Shown: positions 1 to 9,226 of the stretch, piece by piece
How positions within the stretch are numbered: position 1 is the first letter of the stretch
Layout of the letters: each line of letters starts with the position of its first letter
NCBI GenBank assembly: GCA_035939575.1
Contig: DASZFS010000158.1
Location: 1 to 64,000 of the forward strand
From: DATKHR01 sp035939575
Lineage (GTDB): Bacteria > Acidobacteriota > Vicinamibacteria > Vicinamibacterales > CAVVIG01
DNA length: 64,000 nt
Reading direction: 5' to 3'
Position numbers and translations under genes: made by a program
Notes under the pieces: generated by a model
Told to the model about the DNA's origin: nothing
Database searches by the model: none
The model's input: only the letters and a program-made list of their open reading frames with translations

Positions 1-50
1 GCCTGCTTGCGTGTCACCCTCACGGCCGTCCCCCCTGTTTTGGATGCCAC

Positions 51-79
51 TTGACATTATACATGATGTTCGTCATAAA
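51..79 (+). promoter_or_regulatory. Sigma-70-type promoter of the RND efflux operon
   Basis: A consensus -35 box TTGACA (51-56) is followed after 17 bases by a -10-like CATAAA (74-79). Transcription would begin near base 86, about 50 bases before the adaptor start codon at 136, which has a good GGAGG ribosome site at about 121-125. The promoter is interleaved with two inverted-repeat operators, so it is probably repressed in the absence of inducer. Bases 1-50 upstream hold nothing I can support as a gene. Confidence 0.65.
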
Positions 80-105
80 TAGCGTTACATGAGGATCGTC
101 ATAAA
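61..105 (+). promoter_or_regulatory. Tandem inverted-repeat operators before the efflux operon
   Basis: Two 19-bp direct repeats, 61-79 and 87-105, agree at 17 of 19 positions and begin 26 bp apart. Each contains an inverted repeat of the form ATGA-N6-TCAT (63-76 and 89-102). The first copy covers the spacer and -10 box, and the second covers the expected transcription start and early leader. This is the arrangement expected for a TetR-type repressor of an efflux pump. No such regulator lies in the window; it may sit just upstream of base 1. Confidence 0.6.
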
Positions 106-135
106 ACAAACGCTCTTGTTCGGAGGCACACGGCG

Positions 136-1332
136 ATGACATCGAGAATGCGGCGACGAACCTACTGGACGGCGACGGGAGCCCTGCTCGCGACGGTCGC
201 GATGGGGCTGATGGCGACCCGCGGCGGCAAGGCAGCAACGACGGTGGCGCCACCGCTCACACCGGAGGTCAGCGTCATTCGCGTCCAGGGCGAGGATGTG
301 GCGACGTATCGCGACTACCCTGCCCGAACCTACGCACGCGATCTGGTCGAAGTCCGCGGCCGCGTCGACGGCTACGTCGATCGCCGAACGTTCGACATCG
401 GCTCGGATGTTCGCGCGGGCCAGGTGCTGTATGTGCTCGACGTGCGGCCGTACGAGGCGGAGGTTGAACGGGCGCGGGGGGCGCTCGCGCAAGCAACGGC
501 CGACATCGCGCAGGCCGAAGCCAGTCTGCTGAAAGCGAGACAGGACGTCGATCGCCTCGAGCCGCTCGTTCAGGAAGAAGCCGCGCCGAAGCAGGACCTC
601 GACAATGCGATTGCCGCACGTCAGGCCGGCGGGGCGGCCGTCGCGGCCCGCAAGGCGACGGTGGAGGCGAATCGCGCGATGCTCCGCACGGCCGAATTGA
701 ATCTGGAGTACGCGACGATTCGCGCGCCCATCGGCGGGCGGGTCGGCGACAGTCTGCTGCAAGTTGGCGGGCTGGTCACGAAAACGTCGGCCCAACCCCT
801 CACCACCATCGTGCCACTCGATCCGGTCTGGGTGCGCTTCCAGGTGAGCGAAGCGGAGCTGCCGTTGTTCGAGCGCGCGCACAGCGGAGCGGTCCCGATT
901 GAACTGGTCCTCAGCGATGGCACGGTCCATCCGTACCGGGGCCATATCGTGAACACGCTGAACAGCGTCAACACGAAGACCGGGACGATGGAGGTCCAGG
1001 CGATGTTCGGCAATCCGGATCATGCTGTGTTGCCGGGTCAGTTTGCCCGCGTGCGCGTGCGCACGGCCGAACGAACGCAGGCGCTGCTGGTCCCGCAGAA
1101 GGCCGTCCAGGAACTGCAAGGACAGCAGTCGGTGCTGACACTCGGACCCGACAACACGGTTGTCGCCCGGGCCGTCGTCACAGGCGATCGCGTGGACCAG
1201 CGCTGGATCGTCGAGCAGGGGCTCAAGCCGGGAGAGTCCGTCATCGTCGACGGGTTGCAGAAGGCTCGAGCCGGCGTACGCGTGACGCCACGCCCCTACA
1301 CCGGTCCCACGTCTGCAGCAGCTGGGCGGTGA
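136..1332 (+). CDS. RND efflux periplasmic adaptor (membrane fusion) protein
   Basis: This 398-residue protein bridges an inner-membrane RND pump and an outer-membrane channel. An N-terminal membrane anchor or signal segment (about residues 13-33) is followed by the first half of a lipoyl-like domain (about 65-100, VEVRGRVDGYVD and a DIGSDVRAGQ turn). Next come an alpha-helical hairpin rich in Ala, Gln and Glu (about 105-180), the returning lipoyl half (LEYATIRAPIGGRVG, about 190-205) and beta-barrel and membrane-proximal domains. Length and order match the AcrA/MexA family. The ATG has a GGAGG ribosome site. The pump gene starts 3 bases after the stop codon, so the genes are co-transcribed. 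Substrate cannot be told from sequence; drugs, solvents or plant phenolics are typical of the family. Confidence 0.93.
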   Translation: MTSRMRRRTYWTATGALLATVAMGLMATRGGKAATTVAPPLTPEVSVIRVQGEDVATYRDYPARTYARDLVEVRGRVDGYVDRRTFDIGSDVRAGQVLYVLDVRPYEAEVERARGALAQATADIAQAEASLLKARQDVDRLEPLVQEEAAPKQDLDNAIAARQAGGAAVAARKATVEANRAMLRTAELNLEYATIRAPIGGRVGDSLLQVGGLVTKTSAQPLTTIVPLDPVWVRFQVSEAELPLFERAHSGAVPIELVLSDGTVHPYRGHIVNTLNSVNTKTGTMEVQAMFGNPDHAVLPGQFARVRVRTAERTQALLVPQKAVQELQGQQSVLTLGPDNTVVARAVVTGDRVDQRWIVEQGLKPGESVIVDGLQKARAGVRVTPRPYTGPTSAAAGR

Positions 1333-1335
1333 TTC

Positions 1336-4300
1336 ATGGCCAAGTTCTTCATTGATCGACCCATCTTCGCGATCGTCATCGCGATCGTCACCGTCATTCT
1401 TGGTGCCGTGGCCATCCCGAATCTCCCGATTGCCACGTACCCGGAGGTCGTGCCACCCGTCGTGCAGATCTCGGCGAACCTTCGCGGCGGGAACGCACAG
1501 GATCTCGAGCGCACCGTCGCGCAGCCTGTCGAACAGCAGCTCGTGGCGCTCGACGGAATGCTCTACTTCTTCTCACGCAGCTCCAACGACGGCGTTCTGA
1601 CGGTGGACGTCACGTTCGATCTCGGGACGAACGTCGACACCGCGGTGGTACAGACCCAGAACCGCGTGAACCTCGCGCTCCCGCAGCTTCCGCCCGAAGT
1701 GCAGCGTGAAGGCGTCACGGTCAAGAAACTGTCGACCGCGATCTTGCTGGGCATGGCGTTTACGTCAACCGATGACCGCTACGACTCGGTGTTTCTCAAC
1801 AACTTCGTCACCATCAATCTGCTCGACCGGATTGCCAGCCTTCCCGGCGTCGGCGAGGCGCGTCTCGCGTCCCGCCAGGACTACGGGATGCGCGTGTGGG
1901 TCAATCCATCGAAGATGGCGACGCTGGGCCTGACCGCGACCGACCTCACGACGGCCATTCAGGCGCAGAATCGTCAGAACCCATCGGGCTCCATCGGCCA
2001 GCCTCCGGTCGCGTCCGGGACTGATCTTCAGTATCCGGTGAACGCCGCCGGCCGGCTCGTTGACCCTCAGCAGTTTGGCGACATCGTCCTGCGTGCGGAG
2101 CCCGACGGATCCCTGCTCCGGATTCGCGATCTCGCACGCGTTGAGCTGGGGGCCCAGGACTACAAGACGTTTTCGCGATTCGACAAAAAGCCGGCCAGCG
2201 TGGTCCTCGTGTACCTCACGCCCGGCGCCAATGCCGTCGAAACGGCCGGCCGCGTCCGGAGGTTTCTCGACGGCGCCAGGCCGGGGTTCCCGGCCGGCCT
2301 CGACTACCGCGTCGGCTTCGACGCCACGCGTTTCGTGAAGACGTCGATCGCCGACGTCGTCGTCGCCTTGTTCGAAGCCATCGCGCTCGTCGTGCTCGTC
2401 GTGTTCGTCTTTCTTCAGAACTGGCGCGCGACGCTGATCCCGCTGCTCGCGGTGCCCGTCTCGATCGTCGGAACCTTCGCGCTGTTTCCGCTCCTCGGTT
2501 TCTCGATCAACATGACGAGCATGTTCGGCCTCGTCCTGGCCATCGGCATCGTCGTGGACGATGCGATCGTGGTGGTCGAGGCGGTGCAACACAAGATCGA
2601 TCTCGGGATGAGCCCGCGCGACGCGACGGTGCAGGCGATGGAAGAGGTGTCGGGCCCGGTGGTCGCGATCGCGTGCATCCTGGCCGCGGTGTTCATCCCG
2701 GTCGCGTTCCTCGGCGGCATCTCGGGTCAAATCTATCGACAGTTTGCGCTGACGATCGCGGCCTCCGTGTTGCTCTCGGCGTTCAACGCACTGACCCTGA
2801 GCCCGGCGTTGAGCGCGCTGATTCTGAAGCCGAAGCGGAACGCGCGCGGATGGCTCAGCCGCGCCTTTGCCGGCTTCAACCGAGCCTTCGCATGGACCAC
2901 CCATGGGTACCTGTTCGGCGTGAAGACGCTCGTGCGCCGCGGCGCATTCGCGCTCGTCGGATTAGCAGCCTGCTATCTGCTCGCCGGCGCGCTGTTCGGG
3001 CGAGTGCCGACCGGGTTTCTTCCTGATGAAGATCAAGGCTACTTCTTCGTCGCCGTGCGCCTGCCTGACGGCGCGTCGATCGAGCGCACCGATCGCGTGG
3101 TCGGCCAGGTCGAGGACATCCTGCGGTCGAACCCGGGCATCGAAGCGGTCACCACGCTCGGTGGTATCGATCGCCTGACGAACACCGTCAACTCGAATGT
3201 CTCGACGGTCATCGCGCTGCTCAAGCCGTGGGACGAGCGGGACGCGTTGCACCTCGATCAGCAAGCGATCCTGAGGGCGGTCCAGCCCAAATTCGCGCGG
3301 CTCCAGAGTGCGATTGTCTTCGGCTTCGGCTTGCCGCCTATTCTGGGTCTGGGCGCATCCGGCGGGTTCGAGCTGATGCTGCAGGATCGAACGGACGGCG
3401 AGCTCACGCGGCTGTCGGACGTGACGCAAGCCTTCGTGCAAGCGGCTCGGCAACGTCCGGAAATCGGCTCGCTCAACACCGCGTTGCGGACGAGTGTTCC
3501 ACAGTTCCGCGTGGATCTGGATACCGACAAGGCACAAACGCTTGGCGTCCCGGTCACCGATGTCTATTCCGCGCTGCAGACATTCCTCGGCGGGCTGTAT
3601 GTGAACGACTTCAACCGCTTCGGCCGAACGTGGCGCGTGTTGATGCAGGCCGAGCCGCAATTTCGCGTGCGGCCTGACGACATCAATCAATTCCACGTGC
3701 GGGGCCGCGACGGCGACATGATGCCGTTGAGCACGTTGGTGAACGTTCGCGCGACATCTGGACCGGAGGTCGTCTATCGATACAACCGCTTCCGAGCCGC
3801 ACAGATCACAGGCACGAACGCGCCGGGATACAGCTCAGGTCAGGCGGCGGCAGCAATCGCGCAGGTCGCACGCGACACGCTGCCGCCTGGGTTCGGTTTC
3901 GAGTGGACGGGCACCCTGTTCCAGCAGCAGCGCAGTGAAGGCGCCGAGCCGTTCATTTTCGGCTTCGCGTCGATTCTCGTCGTGCTGTTCCTCGCGGCGC
4001 TCTATGAGAGCTGGAGCACGCCGTTCGCCGTCGTGCTCGCCGTGCCGCTGGGTCTACTCGGCGCGTTGATCGCGATCACTCTCCGGTCATATCCCTACGA
4101 CTTATACACGCAGATCGGCATCATTACGCTCATCGGACTCGCGGCGAAGAACGCCATCCTGATCGTCGAATTCGCCGAGCTCCGGCGGGAGCACGGCGTC
4201 CCGATCGCGACGGCCGCCGAAGAAGCGGCGCAGTTGCGCTTCAGGCCGATCCTCATGACCTCGTTCGCGTTCCTGTTGGGTGTGCTTCCGCTCGTGGTCG

Positions 4301-4488
4301 CCACGGGCGCGGGCGCGGCGTCGCGACGCGCGCTGGGCACCGCGGTGTTTGGCGGCATGGCGGCCGCGACGCTCCTCGGCGTCTTCATCATCCCGGTGCT
4401 GTACGTCGTCATTCAGCGGCTGGCCGAGCGTCAGACGAAGCCGCGGACCGCCGCCATTCCGGTTGACGCAACGGAGGTGGTGCCGTGA
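1336..4488 (+). CDS. RND efflux pump, HAE1 (AcrB/MexB-like) family
   Basis: The 1050-residue inner-membrane proton antiporter has the family's full length and its duplicated layout of six plus six transmembrane helices with two large periplasmic loops. The first helix (MAKFFIDRPIFAIVIAIV) is the classic RND start. Helix 4 carries the paired aspartates of the proton relay in GIVVDDAIVVVE (D408 and D409). The second half repeats the pattern with LAAKNAILIVEFAE. It lies between the adaptor gene (3-base gap) and the outer-membrane factor, whose ATG overlaps this stop, giving a standard tripartite operon. No defect is visible, and substrate range is not predictable. Confidence 0.95.
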   Translation: MAKFFIDRPIFAIVIAIVTVILGAVAIPNLPIATYPEVVPPVVQISANLRGGNAQDLERTVAQPVEQQLVALDGMLYFFSRSSNDGVLTVDVTFDLGTNVDTAVVQTQNRVNLALPQLPPEVQREGVTVKKLSTAILLGMAFTSTDDRYDSVFLNNFVTINLLDRIASLPGVGEARLASRQDYGMRVWVNPSKMATLGLTATDLTTAIQAQNRQNPSGSIGQPPVASGTDLQYPVNAAGRLVDPQQFGDIVLRAEPDGSLLRIRDLARVELGAQDYKTFSRFDKKPASVVLVYLTPGANAVETAGRVRRFLDGARPGFPAGLDYRVGFDATRFVKTSIADVVVALFEAIALVVLVVFVFLQNWRATLIPLLAVPVSIVGTFALFPLLGFSINMTSMFGLVLAIGIVVDDAIVVVEAVQHKIDLGMSPRDATVQAMEEVSGPVVAIACILAAVFIPVAFLGGISGQIYRQFALTIAASVLLSAFNALTLSPALSALILKPKRNARGWLSRAFAGFNRAFAWTTHGYLFGVKTLVRRGAFALVGLAACYLLAGALFGRVPTGFLPDEDQGYFFVAVRLPDGASIERTDRVVGQVEDILRSNPGIEAVTTLGGIDRLTNTVNSNVSTVIALLKPWDERDALHLDQQAILRAVQPKFARLQSAIVFGFGLPPILGLGASGGFELMLQDRTDGELTRLSDVTQAFVQAARQRPEIGSLNTALRTSVPQFRVDLDTDKAQTLGVPVTDVYSALQTFLGGLYVNDFNRFGRTWRVLMQAEPQFRVRPDDINQFHVRGRDGDMMPLSTLVNVRATSGPEVVYRYNRFRAAQITGTNAPGYSSGQAAAAIAQVARDTLPPGFGFEWTGTLFQQQRSEGAEPFIFGFASILVVLFLAALYESWSTPFAVVLAVPLGLLGALIAITLRSYPYDLYTQIGIITLIGLAAKNAILIVEFAELRREHGVPIATAAEEAAQLRFRPILMTSFAFLLGVLPLVVATGAGAASRRALGTAVFGGMAAATLLGVFIIPVLYVVIQRLAERQTKPRTAAIPVDATEVVP

Positions 4489-5900
4489 AGCGGTGCGTGC
4501 TCATCGTTGTAGTGTCCGTGTCGACCGCTTCGTGCACGCTCGGTCCGAACTACCGGCGGCCGACGGTCGGCATGCCATCCGCGTATCGCGACACAACCGC
4601 AGCGGTTGCCCAGCCTGGACCGGGTTCGCTCGCAGACGTGCAGTGGTTCGATCTCTTCAAGGACGACACGCTGGGGCGGCTCGTGCGCACCGCGCTCGCG
4701 CAGAACTTCGACCTGCAGATTGCGGCGGAGCGCGTGCTGCAGGCGCGCGAGCGCTTTCACATCGTGCGCGCCGACCAGTTTCCGCTGGTCGTCGGATCGG
4801 CGGGAGCCTCGCAAAACCGCGTCTCGGAGATTGGCGCGCGGCCGCTACCGCCCGGATTCGGTCCGGACATTTCCGATGTTCAGGCCGGATTCGGTATCGC
4901 GTGGGAGCTGGACGTCTGGGGTCGGCTGCGGCGCTCGAGCGAGGCCGCACGCGCCCAGTACCTCGCGACCGAAGAGGCGCGGCGGGGCGTCGTCATCACG
5001 CTCATCGCCGACGTGACCGACGCGTACTTTGCGCTCCAGACGCTCGATCGGCAGTTGGCGATCGCCGGGGGCACCCGAGACGTGGCCGTCAATGGTCTGC
5101 GATTGACCGAACTCAGGCGTGACCGCGGAGTCGCGACGAGGCTGGACGTGCGGCAAGCGGAACAACTGCTCTACACGGCGACGGCGCAGATCGCCAGCGT
5201 GCAGCGGGACATCGCGCAGACCGAAGACGCGCTGAGTCTGCTCCTTGGCCAAGCTCCGGGCGATATCGCCCGGAGCGGCGAGGCCGTCCAGACCTTGGAC
5301 GCAGCGCCGCTCGTGCCACCGGGCCTGCCCTCGTCGCTCCTCGAGCGGCGACCCGATATCCGCCAGGCGGAGCAGATGTTAGTGGCGGCGAATGCGCAGA
5401 TTGGCGTCGCCAGGGCGGATTACTTTCCGCGGATCGGCCTGACGGGTGTGTTGGGCGTCGAAAGCCGCGACCTCACGGAACTGCTTACCGCCCCGGCCCG
5501 TACGTGGAGCGTTGGCGCAGCCGCGGCCGCGCCGATCTTCAATGCCGGACGCACGCGGGCCAACGTCAGGCTTTCCGAATCGCTCGAGCGGGAGCTCGTC
5601 GTGAGCTACCGGCGCACGATCTACCTGGCGCTCCGCGAGGTCTCGGACGCCCTCGCCGGTTACCACAAGACGGGCGAGCAGCGCGCGCAGCAGGAACAGC
5701 TCGTGGCGGCCTTGCGCGATGCCGCTCAGCTTTCGACCGACCGGTACCAGGGAGGTCTCGACAGCTATCTCCAGGTGCTCGATGCGCAGCGCGGTCTCTT
5801 TCGAAGCGAACTCGATCTCGCCGCGCTGCAACGCCAGGAGCTGGCCGCGATTGTCGAGCTCTATCGCGCGCTGGGCGGAGGATGGACCGGACAACCCTGA
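4485..5900 (+). CDS. Outer-membrane efflux lipoprotein, TolC/NodT type
   Basis: This 471-residue trimeric outer-membrane channel completes the RND system. The N-terminus is a lipoprotein signal with a Cys in STASC followed by TLGPNYRRP, the typical start of NodT-type outer-membrane factors. Two homologous repeats follow, each with long Ala/Gln/Arg-rich helices and a beta-strand segment. Landmarks are the WELDVWGRLRR motif near residue 140 and LLERRPDIRQAEQML near residue 285. The start codon overlaps the pump stop by 4 bases (ATG within GTGA context), implying translational coupling. Confidence 0.93.
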   Translation: MKRCVLIVVVSVSTASCTLGPNYRRPTVGMPSAYRDTTAAVAQPGPGSLADVQWFDLFKDDTLGRLVRTALAQNFDLQIAAERVLQARERFHIVRADQFPLVVGSAGASQNRVSEIGARPLPPGFGPDISDVQAGFGIAWELDVWGRLRRSSEAARAQYLATEEARRGVVITLIADVTDAYFALQTLDRQLAIAGGTRDVAVNGLRLTELRRDRGVATRLDVRQAEQLLYTATAQIASVQRDIAQTEDALSLLLGQAPGDIARSGEAVQTLDAAPLVPPGLPSSLLERRPDIRQAEQMLVAANAQIGVARADYFPRIGLTGVLGVESRDLTELLTAPARTWSVGAAAAAPIFNAGRTRANVRLSESLERELVVSYRRTIYLALREVSDALAGYHKTGEQRAQQEQLVAALRDAAQLSTDRYQGGLDSYLQVLDAQRGLFRSELDLAALQRQELAAIVELYRALGGGWTGQP

Positions 5901-5957
5901 AGCGCGCACAGGACAACAGCATCGAGAAGAAGGAGAACACGATGACGGAGGGGAACC

Positions 5958-6542
5958 ATGGGCGAGAGCATGTGGCGGCGAACGGTGACTGACCTCTCCT
6001 CGTATCCAACCGAACTCGATGCACACGTGACGCTGACCGACCAGCGCCGGGTCCGGATTCGAGCGTTACACAGTCGTGAAGAGCGGCCGATTCGTGTGCT
6101 TCATGCGCGTCTGAGCCCCCGTACGCGCTATTTACGGTTCCTGTCGCCGATCCCGACTCTGCCCGATGCGCTCGTACGCCGTCTCGCGTGCGTCGACTAC
6201 CGTCGACGTCTCGCGGTCGTCGCTGAAGATGAGGGCGCCGGTTGCGCCGGTGTGGTGGCGCTTGCGAGTTTCAGCGCCGTCGACGCGACGACGGCGGAGG
6301 TGGCCGTCGTCGTGCAGGACGACTGGCAACGGCAGGGCGTCGGCACCGCGCTCGTCTCCACAATTCTCGATGCGGCGGAAAAGCGTGGTTTCGACCGCTT
6401 CGTCGCCACCATCGCGGCGGACAACTCGATCATCCGACGGCTGCTCGATCGTTTTGGCCGGGTCGTCGCCAGCCGCACAAGCCTCGGCGTATCTGAGCTG
6501 GTGTTCGTGCCACGCCGCAGCTGGGGGAACGCCGTGCCTTGA
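5958..6542 (+). CDS. GNAT-family N-acetyltransferase
   Basis: This 194-residue protein has the GNAT fold. The acetyl-CoA pyrophosphate loop is visible as VVVQDDWQRQGVGTALVST (motif A, with QRQGVG). It is followed by a helix and the conserved Asn region FVATIAADNSIIRRLLDRFG. The N-terminal part (about 30-80) resembles that of GNAT domains linked to protein lysine acetyltransferases, but no cyclic-nucleotide or CoA-ligase domain is present. The ATG follows a GAGGGG ribosome site. It lies 57 bases after the efflux channel gene and 53 bases before the next start, so it is probably the fourth gene of the same operon. The acceptor is unknown; modification of a drug or of a protein are both possible. 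Confidence 0.85.
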   Translation: MGESMWRRTVTDLSSYPTELDAHVTLTDQRRVRIRALHSREERPIRVLHARLSPRTRYLRFLSPIPTLPDALVRRLACVDYRRRLAVVAEDEGAGCAGVVALASFSAVDATTAEVAVVVQDDWQRQGVGTALVSTILDAAEKRGFDRFVATIAADNSIIRRLLDRFGRVVASRTSLGVSELVFVPRRSWGNAVP

Positions 6543-6595
6543 TCGGCTGTCGTCGGCGGCGTTCGCGAGTGGATCGGGGGACAACGGAGTCAGTC

Positions 6596-8176
6596 ATGAA
6601 TGCACCTTCTTCGGCGGATAGGGGCGGGAGTGGACTCGCTGAACGCGAATTACCGGCGACGCACGGCGCGGCGACGGCGGCTGGTCTCATGCGGACCGAC
6701 ACCTCCACCGCACTGCTGCGCACGATCGCGGAGGCGCTGGAGATTCGCGCGGTCTTTCCTCGCGTCTCCGAGATCGTCAAGCCTTTGCTGGGCCATGACG
6801 CGCTCGAGGTGGTACTTCGCGATCGAAACGGGGACGTGACGCTCGAGGCCCGATCGACTGAGTATCTGCCGGGCAGCCGCGGATGCGCACTGAAGCGTGA
6901 CGAGGCGTTCCACATTGTGAGCGACCTTCGAAAGCCGAGACCCCGACTCGTGGGCTGCGACACGGACGTGGACGACGGCCTGATTGCCGCCGGGTATCGG
7001 TCGGTCCTCAACGTCCGCAGCGAAGCTCGCGACCAGGTGATGCGTCTCGGTTTCTTTTCGAAACATCCGGGCGCGTACGACCCGGATGATGTGTCGGCGG
7101 CGCAACACATTGCCCACTACGTTGCAGTCGCCGTGGCACACGAGCAGTTGGCGACAGCGAAACGAGAGCGGGCCGAAGGGCGCGGACGCACGGAATTGCT
7201 CGACGAGCGGATGCGGACGCTCGTCGACAGCGGCGGTGCCGTGTCTGGCCGGAGTCGGGTGATCGGCCGATCCGACGAGTGGCAGCGCGTACTGGCGAAG
7301 GCGCTGCGGGTGGCGCCCACCGACACGACCGTTTTCCTGCTAGGCGAATCGGGAACGGGGAAGGAAGTGGTGGCGCGGTTCATCCATCAGGCCTCGCGGC
7401 GCAAAGACGGGCCGTTTGTCGCGATCAACTGCGCGGCGCTGCCGGAACACCTGCTCGAGTCGGAGCTGTTCGGGTACGAACGGGGGGCGTTCACGGGTGC
7501 GCAGCAGGCCAAGGCGGGGCAGATCGAGCTGGCCGCCCGCGGCGTGCTCTTTCTCGACGAAGTCAGTGAGATGAGCCTCTCGGCGCAGGCGAAGATTCTG
7601 CGGTTCGTGCAAGAGCGCGAATTTCAGCGCCTCGGTGGCGCGCGCACCCAAAAAGCGAACGTTCGCCTGATTGCGGCCAGCAATCGCGACTTGCGTCAAG
7701 CCGTCGAGCAGGGGACGTTCCGCGAAGACCTCTTCTACCGGCTGCAGGTGTTCGACATTCCGCTGCCGCCGCTCCGACAGCGCATCACCGATGTGCCCTT
7801 GCTCGCCGAGCAATTCCTGGCGGAGCTGAGCCAGGCGATGGGTCGCCCGCCGGCGCGCCTGGCGGATGAGGCGCGCGACGCGTTGCTGGCCTACAGTTGG
7901 CCCGGCAACGTTCGTGAGCTGCGTAATGTCCTCGAACGAGCCGCGATTCTGAGCGATGAAGGCGTCATCACGAGGCGTGACCTCTCGCTTCAGAGGCAAG
8001 CGCCCTCGGTGGGGGTACCGAACGACCTGGCGGTGATGGAATGTCAGACGATTCAAAAGGTGCTCCGCCAGACCCAGTGGAACAAATCGAAAGCGGCAAA
8101 GGAACTGGGGCTCACGCGCATGCAGCTGTACGTGCGGCTACGCAAGTACGGCCTCGAGAACGCACAGACGCCGTAG
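6596..8176 (+). CDS. Sigma-54-dependent activator with GAF, AAA+ and Fis domains
   Basis: The 526-residue protein is an enhancer-binding transcription activator. A GAF-like sensory domain (about 30-170) precedes the AAA+ core. That core has Walker A GESGTGKE, the sigma-54 contact loop GAFTGA, Walker B GVLFLDEV and an arginine-finger region FYRLQVFDIPLPPLR. The C-terminal Fis helix-turn-helix (about 485-520) has IQKVLRQTQWNKSKAAKELG. I chose the ATG at 6596 because GGAG precedes it at a good distance; an in-frame TTG at 6539 overlaps the upstream stop but lacks a clear ribosome site. GAF-type activators of this kind often sense small molecules or redox state. It may regulate the downstream hydrolase cluster, but I found no properly spaced -24/-12 promoter there. 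Confidence 0.92.
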   Translation: MNAPSSADRGGSGLAERELPATHGAATAAGLMRTDTSTALLRTIAEALEIRAVFPRVSEIVKPLLGHDALEVVLRDRNGDVTLEARSTEYLPGSRGCALKRDEAFHIVSDLRKPRPRLVGCDTDVDDGLIAAGYRSVLNVRSEARDQVMRLGFFSKHPGAYDPDDVSAAQHIAHYVAVAVAHEQLATAKRERAEGRGRTELLDERMRTLVDSGGAVSGRSRVIGRSDEWQRVLAKALRVAPTDTTVFLLGESGTGKEVVARFIHQASRRKDGPFVAINCAALPEHLLESELFGYERGAFTGAQQAKAGQIELAARGVLFLDEVSEMSLSAQAKILRFVQEREFQRLGGARTQKANVRLIAASNRDLRQAVEQGTFREDLFYRLQVFDIPLPPLRQRITDVPLLAEQFLAELSQAMGRPPARLADEARDALLAYSWPGNVRELRNVLERAAILSDEGVITRRDLSLQRQAPSVGVPNDLAVMECQTIQKVLRQTQWNKSKAAKELGLTRMQLYVRLRKYGLENAQTP

Positions 8177-8342
8177 GGGCTCGCCCATGTCACTGCGGAG
8201 TGCGCCCAGATATACAGCGGCTGATTATCCCGGCTCACGGGGTCGTCGGATCGGTTATGAAGTTCTGCACTTTCTGGCGTAAATCCGCAAAACACTCGGC
8301 GGAGCGAGGCCTGCTATGTCTCACCCGTGAAGGGAGCTCACG

Positions 8343-9134
8343 ATGAGAGTTCAGACACTCGCAGGAATCGTTTCAGTTGGGGCGTTGTTGTTCGGTCTTG
8401 GGGAGGTCGTCATGTCGCAAACGAGTCAGCCCGGCAACGTGCGGAATGTGGTGCTGGTTCATGGGGGCTGGGTGGACGGGTCCGGATGGGAAGGCGTCTA
8501 CAAGGCGCTCAAGAAGAGCGGCTATGCCGTGACGATCGTTCAGGAGGCGACCACGTCACTCGCTGACGACGTGGCCACCACGAAGCGCGCGATTGCGTCA
8601 CAGAACGGCCCAGTCATTCTCGTCGGCCACTCGTACGGCGGGGCGGTCATCACCGAAGCCAGCAATGATCCGAAGGTTGTGGGGCTGGTGTATGTCGCCG
8701 CCTTCGCCCCCGACAGGAGTGAGTCCGTATCGACGCTGATCAAGGACCCTGTGCCTGGCGCGCCGGTGCCCCCGATCCTGCCGCCGGTTGACGGCTACCT
8801 GCTGCTCGACAAGGCGAAGTTCCCTGCGTCGTTCGCTGGCGACGTGAGTCCGGAAAAAGCTGCATTCATGGCCGACTCGCAAGTGCCGTGGGGTGTGAAC
8901 GCGCTGAGCGCCACGATCAGCGAGCCGGCATGGAGGACCAAGCCCAGCTGGTACCTGCTGACGACGGACGACAAGATGATTCCGGCTGCCGCGCAGCGCC
9001 AGATGGCACAGCGCGCCGGCGCGACCGTCGTCGAGGTCAAAGGCAGTCACGCGATTTTCGTGTCGCGGCCGCAAGCGGTCGCGAGCCTGATCGAGAAGGC
9101 CGCCAAAGGCGTGCCGGCGATAGCAACACGCTAG
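8343..9134 (+). CDS. Exported alpha/beta hydrolase
   Basis: The 263-residue protein begins with a hydrophobic signal peptide (about residues 1-25) and then a complete alpha/beta-hydrolase fold. Visible elements are the oxyanion HGG near residue 38, the nucleophile elbow GHSYGG (Ser97) and the catalytic-His region KGSHAIF (His236). A late Asp lies in LLTTDDKM. It belongs to the small family of esterase or lactonase-like hydrolases often annotated simply as alpha/beta hydrolase (EstC-like). The ATG is preceded by GAAGGGAG. It heads a co-directional cluster with two metallo-beta-lactamase-fold hydrolases and a dehydrogenase, suggesting extracytoplasmic hydrolysis of an ester or lactone. The substrate is unknown. 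Confidence 0.88.
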   Translation: MRVQTLAGIVSVGALLFGLGEVVMSQTSQPGNVRNVVLVHGGWVDGSGWEGVYKALKKSGYAVTIVQEATTSLADDVATTKRAIASQNGPVILVGHSYGGAVITEASNDPKVVGLVYVAAFAPDRSESVSTLIKDPVPGAPVPPILPPVDGYLLLDKAKFPASFAGDVSPEKAAFMADSQVPWGVNALSATISEPAWRTKPSWYLLTTDDKMIPAAAQRQMAQRAGATVVEVKGSHAIFVSRPQAVASLIEKAAKGVPAIATR

Positions 9135-9226
9135 CGGGTGGAGTGCGCCGGATCATGTCGAACGTGGGCATGGTTCGGTGCATCAAGATCAAGACGGCTA
9201 AACATCAATGTGAAATGGAGCAAGTC

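Noticed and set aside
85..1119. A 344-codon minus-strand frame over the efflux adaptor gene
   Set aside because: Arg-rich shadow of the adaptor; no ribosome site or family resemblance.
8270..8290. Possible sigma-54 promoter before the alpha/beta hydrolase gene
   Set aside because: TGGC and GC elements are present but the GG-GC spacing is one base too short for a -24/-12 promoter.
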